19,720 nt of DNA from Sergeia podlipaevii (lineage: Eukaryota > Euglenozoa > Kinetoplastea > Trypanosomatida > Trypanosomatidae): contig JASANZ010001856.1 of the NCBI GenBank assembly GCA_030849805.1, positions 1-19,720 on the forward strand. The letters are read 5' to 3'. Made by a program: the position numbers and the translations under genes. Every line of letters begins with the position of its first letter. Within the stretch, counting starts at the first letter, position 1. Below, in pieces: positions 15,998 through 19,720 of this stretch. Below the pieces are notes generated by a model. The model did not search any database, was not told the DNA's origin, and saw only the letters and a program-made list of their open reading frames with translations.

Positions 15998-16342
15998 TCA
16001 AGGGGCAAAGCACTGCCCACGAGCAATGAAGTCAACATCCGGGACAAAGACTCCCACAATTGGATACTTGCTTTCAAACTTTTGCACCCACTCCTCAAGC
16101 GTCTCGAGGTGATCTTCGGAAAGATTACCCCAGCCGGCATTGGCCTCATCCTCGCTGATCATCATCTTTGCGAGCGGACGAGTTGCCTCCTTCCCAGCAA
16201 AAACAGCATAGGACTTGCCCGGGCCGTAAAAGTCCATTCCCTCACTGCAGTCGTACACCTTTCCCTTGACGGAGATGTAGATTCCACTGCCATTTACCCC
16301 TGTGTGCTCAGCCAGCTGATCAGCAGTGAACTTGGCGCTCAT
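15998..16342 (-). CDS. Cytochrome b5-like heme/steroid-binding (MAPR-type) protein
   Basis: The 114-residue product is almost entirely one MAPR-type domain, the fold of PGRMC1 and yeast Dap1, which binds heme through tyrosine rather than the paired histidines of classic b5. Visible blocks are F-T-A-D-Q-L (5-10), I-Y-I-S-V-K-G-K-V-Y-D (21-31), F-Y-G-P-G-K-S-Y (38-45) and V-F-A-G-K-E-A-T-R-P-L-A (47-58). Y39 of F-Y-G-P sits at the expected heme-ligand tyrosine. The usual N-terminal membrane anchor is missing, so a soluble protein is expected. The frame is open to 16519, but that part has no ATG and its hydrophobic residues come from poly-T splicing tracts; the predicted acceptor at 16406 lies inside it, so the ATG at 16342 is the start. 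Confidence 0.88.
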   Translation of the reverse strand: MSAKFTADQLAEHTGVNGSGIYISVKGKVYDCSEGMDFYGPGKSYAVFAGKEATRPLAKMMISEDEANAGWGNLSEDHLETLEEWVQKFESKYPIVGVFVPDVDFIARGQCFAP

Positions 16343-16405
16343 GAATGCGTGACGTATATATAAATGGTTACTTGTGGTGGCGTTCTTTGATTTCTCTTCC
16401 CACCT

Positions 16406-16432
16406 CTTGTGAACAGCAAAAAAAGAAAAAAA
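16406..16432 (-). promoter_or_regulatory. Putative trans-splice acceptor of the cytochrome b5-like gene
   Basis: On the minus strand a run of T with one C (16432-16418) is followed by the first AG at 16407-16406. Predicted 5' UTR is about 63 bases. More T-rich tracts occur farther upstream (to about 16480). Confidence 0.55.
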
Positions 16433-16727
16433 TGTGCTCAAAAAAGATGTAAAACTAATAAGTAATAAAGAAAAAAAAAAGTGAATATATATAAAGCGGA
16501 GATAGCAAGTGCAAATCAAGAAATCGTAGCAAGTCTCTTCTTCTTCTCTCTTCGTGTTTTCTGTATACCTTCAACACGCAACTGTAAGACTCAGTATACT
16601 GGACATACATACAAGTATATATCTTGGTAAGACTACATTTGTTAGTAGCAACTATTCACACGCATGCTAGTGTACATCGCCTCGCCAACTCAAAGTGATC
16701 ATAACAGCACAGTCTCCTGGAGCCTAT
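16433..16727. other. Spacer downstream of the coiled-coil gene
   Basis: AT-rich with A-runs at its left end and more mixed sequence (16530-16690) nearer the coiled-coil gene. No supported gene or RNA. Confidence 0.5.
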
Positions 16728-17210
16728 CTATACACGCACCCTCGACAACGTCTCCTTCAGCTGAATACCGAAAGTAAGTGCCTTTTCGTCAATAATGCGC
16801 TGCTGTTCGTTCACATCGTCGTCCCACTTGCGCAGCTCAGTACTCTTACGTTCGGTCAATTCCCTCCTCTTGACACGCAACTGCTCATTCTCAAGCTCAG
16901 CTTCTGCGACAGACTTCTTCATGTTCTCGTGGCGCTGCTTGAGCTGTTCGGAGCTCGTCTTGGTCAAACTGCTCATGGTCCTAACATTGTCATCCAACGT
17001 CTTGCTCAGTTCGTCAGCCTTGTCGTCTAGTATGGCGCCTTGGCGGAGCAGATCTTCTGTCTCCGCCTCTACGCGGCGCTGCTGATCAGTGCTGATAGCT
17101 AACATGCGCTCCACCGCGTCGCACTGCTGCTTTAAGAGCTCTATTTGTTGCTTCTTGGCCTCAATGATTTCCTCCGGGGGCACTGTCTTCTTAAAAGCCT
17201 TGGGGGGCAT
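16728..17210 (-). CDS. Short coiled-coil protein, possibly axonemal (DRC12/CCDC153-like)
   Basis: The 160-residue product starts M-P-P-K-A-F-K-K, then is almost continuously charged heptad-type helix (about 13-150), rich in E, K, Q, R and L, with no Pro after residue 12. There is no signal peptide or membrane span. Short all-helical proteins with an M-P-P-K start and a closing segment like A-L-T-F-G-I-Q-L-K-E-T-L (143-154) occur among ciliary proteins; the nexin-dynein regulatory complex subunit DRC12 (CCDC153) is the closest I can suggest, by overall form only. Coiled coils give weak homology signals, so this is a suggestion, not a call. The ATG lies 52 bases after a clear splice acceptor. 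Confidence 0.85.
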   Translation of the reverse strand: MPPKAFKKTVPPEEIIEAKKQQIELLKQQCDAVERMLAISTDQQRRVEAETEDLLRQGAILDDKADELSKTLDDNVRTMSSLTKTSSEQLKQRHENMKKSVAEAELENEQLRVKRRELTERKSTELRKWDDDVNEQQRIIDEKALTFGIQLKETLSRVRV

Positions 17211-17262
17211 TTGCTAAATGGTCTAGTTTGCAATCCTTGCCCTGAATAGCGTGGGCGTATTC

Positions 17263-17296
17263 CTTTAATGTGCAGGGAGAGAAAAAAAAGGAAGAA
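17263..17296 (-). promoter_or_regulatory. Putative trans-splice acceptor of the coiled-coil gene
   Basis: On the minus strand a strong T/C tract (17294-17274, including eight T) is followed by the first AG at 17264-17263. Predicted 5' UTR is 52 bases. Confidence 0.6.
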
Positions 17297-17714
17297 CGAC
17301 ATGAGCACATGGCACAGCAATCATAGGGAGCAATTTGCTTTTTGACGAGGTACACTCTCCATCACCAAAATAAAAATCATAATCATAACAACATAATGAA
17401 ACTCACACAAAAAGAAAGAGTGCTTAAAATCTGAAATTTACTATCGTGCCTTCATGCTCAGCAAAAACAATATACTGCGGTCAAATTGACGTACACTAAC
17501 ATCTAGCAACAAATTCCCCTGTATAGAGTAGCAAGAAGTCAGAAGTATATTTAAATCCAGTGAGAGCATCAAGAAGCTACGTCTCTCATTAATTTCTACT
17601 TCTTCAAATGAAGGAAAGAAGAAAAAAAACAATGCAACCAGGTTTAGAATTTAGAGAGCGCGCTCCTAAATTTTCATATAAGAACGAACGGACATACACA
17701 CACGCACTAGATAC
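17297..17714. other. Spacer / 3' UTR of the TMEM184-like gene
   Basis: AT-rich sequence with no supported gene. A 63-codon minus-strand frame (17441-17632) begins in a poly-T stretch and shows no family features. Confidence 0.5.
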
Positions 17715-18833
17715 TCAGCGATTGTTGACGATATCCTTCATGTCCATGAGCACATCCTCGTGCCGGAGTGTATACTTGAGATTTTCATAGACCGAGTAAC
17801 GAATAGGTGGAATCGTGCGGCACTGCAGATCCGTCTCGCTGCACACATCATCCGTGGCATACTCGTCCGAAACGCCATGGGTGGCATACTCCTCACTGCC
17901 AAAGCAGTACTTGTGAGCAAAGGCCACAAACATCATCTCAACGCAAATAAGAAGGTCCTGCAACGCGGCAGGCGTCTCCTCCGGGGTCCAGTAAGAGAAG
18001 GCCGGCAGGACGCCTGCAGCGGCAAATATTTGAATGAGCATGCCTTGCCAAAAGGAAAGGAAAATGACAGACTTGACGCACAAAAACTTGAGAAGCGCGT
18101 TGGTGCCCTCCATGAACTCGTTGAGTCCCGTATAAAAATAAAGCAAGGCGGTGAAGGCGACCGTGATGGAGATGTTGTAGATCAGCGTGGTCCAGAAGTA
18201 CCCTTTGGTCACGTCAAAGAGACTATCGCCCATGAGGTTTTTGGCAGTAAGAATGATAACAATGATCGTCACAAGCGGCTTGATCACCATAAACTGAAAG
18301 AGACAAAGGCGACAATTCTGCACAAACGTCGGCGTGACGCGAATCGGCTCCAAATAGCACAGAGGGAAAAATTGAGCAATGGGGGGACGCTCCTCAGCCA
18401 TGAGAGCGCGATACACAGTGTCCGTGCCTCCCATAAGGGCGAGCATCAGCTGAAAGAAGGCGTAAATGGCGTAACTTTCGTAGGCATCACGGATTAAGTT
18501 GAGGTACTCTGCAGCACCAGGAGCTAGCAAGCTAATCCAAGAAATAATCGCATACAGGGGAACCATAAAGAGAATACGAACAATCTTCGTCTGGCACTCT
18601 GGGTTAGCAAAGCACGTGAGGTGTTCAAGAATCTGAAAGCAGGAGAGAATGCTAGCAAATATGGCACAGTAGCCTCCAATGACGGACGGCACAAAATGCG
18701 AGTCGTGCTGCACATTTTTAAGAATCAACATGATCAACAGCAACACGCCTACAACACAAAGAAATGACCCCACCCAGTAATACATACGTCGTCGCTCGTG
18801 GCGCGCGCACGCTACTAACGACATGAATGACAT
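17715..18833 (-). CDS. TMEM184 / organic solute transporter alpha family membrane protein
   Basis: The 372-residue protein has about seven or eight membrane segments (18-38, 50-70, 86-104, 120-137, 178-197, 215-235, 252-271, 289-307). The family signature is clear: I-R-D-A-Y-E-S-Y-A-I-Y-A-F-F (114-127) followed by L-A-L-M-G-G (131-136), a C-R-L-C-L-F-Q-F block before segment 5, K-P-L (185-187), and V-K-S-V-I-F-L-S-F-W-Q-G (253-264). Members are eukaryotic membrane proteins of poorly defined transport function; OST-alpha moves steroids and bile acids with a partner subunit. The C-terminal tail (308-372) is cytosolic-looking and acidic, and holds a nine-residue tandem repeat, S-E-E-Y-A-T-H-G-V then S-D-E-Y-A-T-D-D-V (313-330). 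The ATG at 18833 follows a clear acceptor; M4 is an alternative. Confidence 0.92.
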   Translation of the reverse strand: MSFMSLVACARHERRRMYYWVGSFLCVVGVLLLIMLILKNVQHDSHFVPSVIGGYCAIFASILSCFQILEHLTCFANPECQTKIVRILFMVPLYAIISWISLLAPGAAEYLNLIRDAYESYAIYAFFQLMLALMGGTDTVYRALMAEERPPIAQFFPLCYLEPIRVTPTFVQNCRLCLFQFMVIKPLVTIIVIILTAKNLMGDSLFDVTKGYFWTTLIYNISITVAFTALLYFYTGLNEFMEGTNALLKFLCVKSVIFLSFWQGMLIQIFAAAGVLPAFSYWTPEETPAALQDLLICVEMMFVAFAHKYCFGSEEYATHGVSDEYATDDVCSETDLQCRTIPPIRYSVYENLKYTLRHEDVLMDMKDIVNNR

Positions 18834-18888
18834 CTCCCTTTTCGTTTCCTTGGATGTGTGAACACGTTCAATAGGGACTACTAGATAA

Positions 18889-18923
18889 CTAAAAAAAGAA
18901 AAAAAGAGGGGAATAAGAAAAAT
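18889..18923 (-). promoter_or_regulatory. Strong putative trans-splice acceptor of the TMEM184-like gene
   Basis: On the minus strand a T/C tract of about 30 bases (18923-18891) runs directly into T-T-T-A-G at 18893-18889. Predicted 5' UTR is 55 bases. This is the best-formed acceptor in the window. Confidence 0.65.
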
Positions 18924-19252
18924 TACTAATCATATAATTCTACAGTTAAACGGCCGTGAATGAAGTAGAAGCGCCGTTTGACAGCAAAGAAACTTACAGT
19001 TACTTTGATCTTTTTTTTGGAAACAAGAAAAAAAATGGAAAGCAAATAAAAGGCATGAAAAAAAGGGGAATTAGTACGCTATGAAGTAGAAAGGAAAAAG
19101 AGAAACATCACGCATAGATACAAACGTATGCATGGCCCCTTCATCACCGCAGCAGAGACAAACAAACAAAAAAAAAATTGTGTTTGTGTTGAAGAAAACC
19201 TATCACATAGCAGACTGATCCCCTCCCCTTCCAAGCCTTTTCAATGCACAGA
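18924..19252. other. Spacer / 3' UTR of the right-edge gene
   Basis: AT-rich sequence with A-runs and no supported gene. AAACGGC (18948-18954) and GCCGTTT (18973-18979) form a 7-bp inverted repeat with an 18-base loop. Confidence 0.5.
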
Positions 19253-19720
19253 TTACATGGGAATCAGATCGTATAAGTTAACGGAAAGCACACGGCCCAG
19301 ATGAACGGCGGTACTCACGGGAATCCAGCAGTGGTACGCCTTACTCACCTTGGAGAGAGCGGGCGTGAGGAGCCCCCACGAGACAAAGCCGTGAACGTGC
19401 TGCACAGCCACCTGCGGCGGCGCAAACTCCACAGGATCAATGTGCTCGACACACATGCGTAGGAGAGCCTGATAGATAAACATGAGACGTGGCACCGAAA
19501 TAAGATGAGCCGAGGCAGTCAGTACCGCCGCCTTGTGCGACTGCGCCTTAGCTTCGGACTTCCGCTTCAGCTGGCCATCCTCAGCCCCAAAGACTTGGTA
19601 CTGCTTGCTGCGCGGCACCGCACCACAGTAAAAGGCCGCAAAAGCTAACAACACAGCCGAGAAACCAATGCGCTGCAAGGCATGCACGAGTGGATCAGCG
19701 ACATCGGCGGCCTCACCATC
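19253..19720 (-). CDS. 3' end of an unrecognised protein (partial, runs off the right edge)
   Basis: The last 155 codons of a minus-strand gene are visible. The frame is open to the window end; a GTG at 19687 is an internal Val, not a start, and eleven more sense codons precede it. Residues 12-35 of the visible part are hydrophobic (A-V-L-L-A-F-A-A-F and so on) and could be a membrane segment or a buried helix. A charged stretch with Q-L-K-R-K-S-E-A-K follows (about 50-60), then alternating hydrophobic blocks with W-G-L-L-T-P-A-L and a closing L-Y-D-L-I-P-M. Codon use is coding-like and GC-rich. I do not recognise a family; the N-terminal part outside the window should decide. Confidence 0.8.
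   Translation of the reverse strand, partial: DGEAADVADPLVHALQRIGFSAVLLAFAAFYCGAVPRSKQYQVFGAEDGQLKRKSEAKAQSHKAAVLTASAHLISVPRLMFIYQALLRMCVEHIDPVEFAPPQVAVQHVHGFVSWGLLTPALSKVSKAYHCWIPVSTAVHLGRVLSVNLYDLIPM

Noticed and set aside
16343..16519. N-terminal hydrophobic extension of the cytochrome b5-like protein as a membrane anchor
   Set aside because: There is no ATG in this part of the frame, and the hydrophobic residues come from poly-T tracts that look like splicing signals upstream of the acceptor at 16406.
1..19720. Search for tRNA, rRNA, mobile element, CRISPR or strand-switch signals
   Set aside because: No B-box-type sequence outside coding regions, no transposase or reverse-transcriptase motifs, no regular spaced repeats, and all supported genes lie on one strand.

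Overview
The window looks like a trypanosomatid (kinetoplastid) nuclear chromosome segment. All twelve genes I can support lie on the minus strand, lack introns, and are separated by 0.3-1.5 kb of AT-rich, homopolymer- and microsatellite-laden DNA. Most are preceded (on the coding strand) by a pyrimidine tract and a first AG shortly before the ATG, the pattern of trans-splice acceptors in a polycistronic transcription unit. Genes with closest relatives in kinetoplastids (a cap-1 2'-O-methyltransferase of the MTr1 type, a cytosolic-type cofactor-independent phosphoglycerate mutase, a SAS6-like head-domain protein, a protein with two Z-alpha-like folds) support this. From memory, Trypanosoma brucei chromosome 10 carries RBP7910, PGAM and MTr1 close together in this order, so the core 8.1-15.5 kb looks like conserved synteny. 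The species cannot be fixed; coding GC seems lower than in Leishmania, so a monoxenous or plant-infecting lineage is possible.

Layout in transcription order (right to left): 3' end of an unrecognised, possibly membrane-associated protein (19253-19720, runs off the right edge); a TMEM184/organic-solute-transporter-alpha family membrane protein (17715-18833); a short coiled-coil protein, possibly axonemal (16728-17210); a soluble MAPR-type cytochrome b5-like protein (15998-16342); MTr1-like cap methyltransferase (14357-15526); iPGAM (12371-14032); a 90-residue single-span protein (10723-10995); SAS6-like protein (9552-10148); RBP7910-like protein (8161-8736); a ten-span membrane protein of unknown function (6442-7635); an SLC25A44-like mitochondrial carrier with eroded signature motifs (4289-5335); and a 770-residue protein with two cysteine clusters (441-2753).

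The genes do not form a pathway: as usual in trypanosomatids, neighbours share transcription but not function (glycolysis, spliced-leader capping, flagellar/basal-body structure, mitochondrial RNA processing, transport). I found no mobile element, CRISPR array, tRNA or rRNA gene, and no strand switch. The points most worth a second look are the carrier with degenerate matrix-gate motifs and an ambiguous trans-splice/start arrangement, the unnamed double-cysteine-cluster protein, and a few inverted repeats in presumed 3' UTRs.
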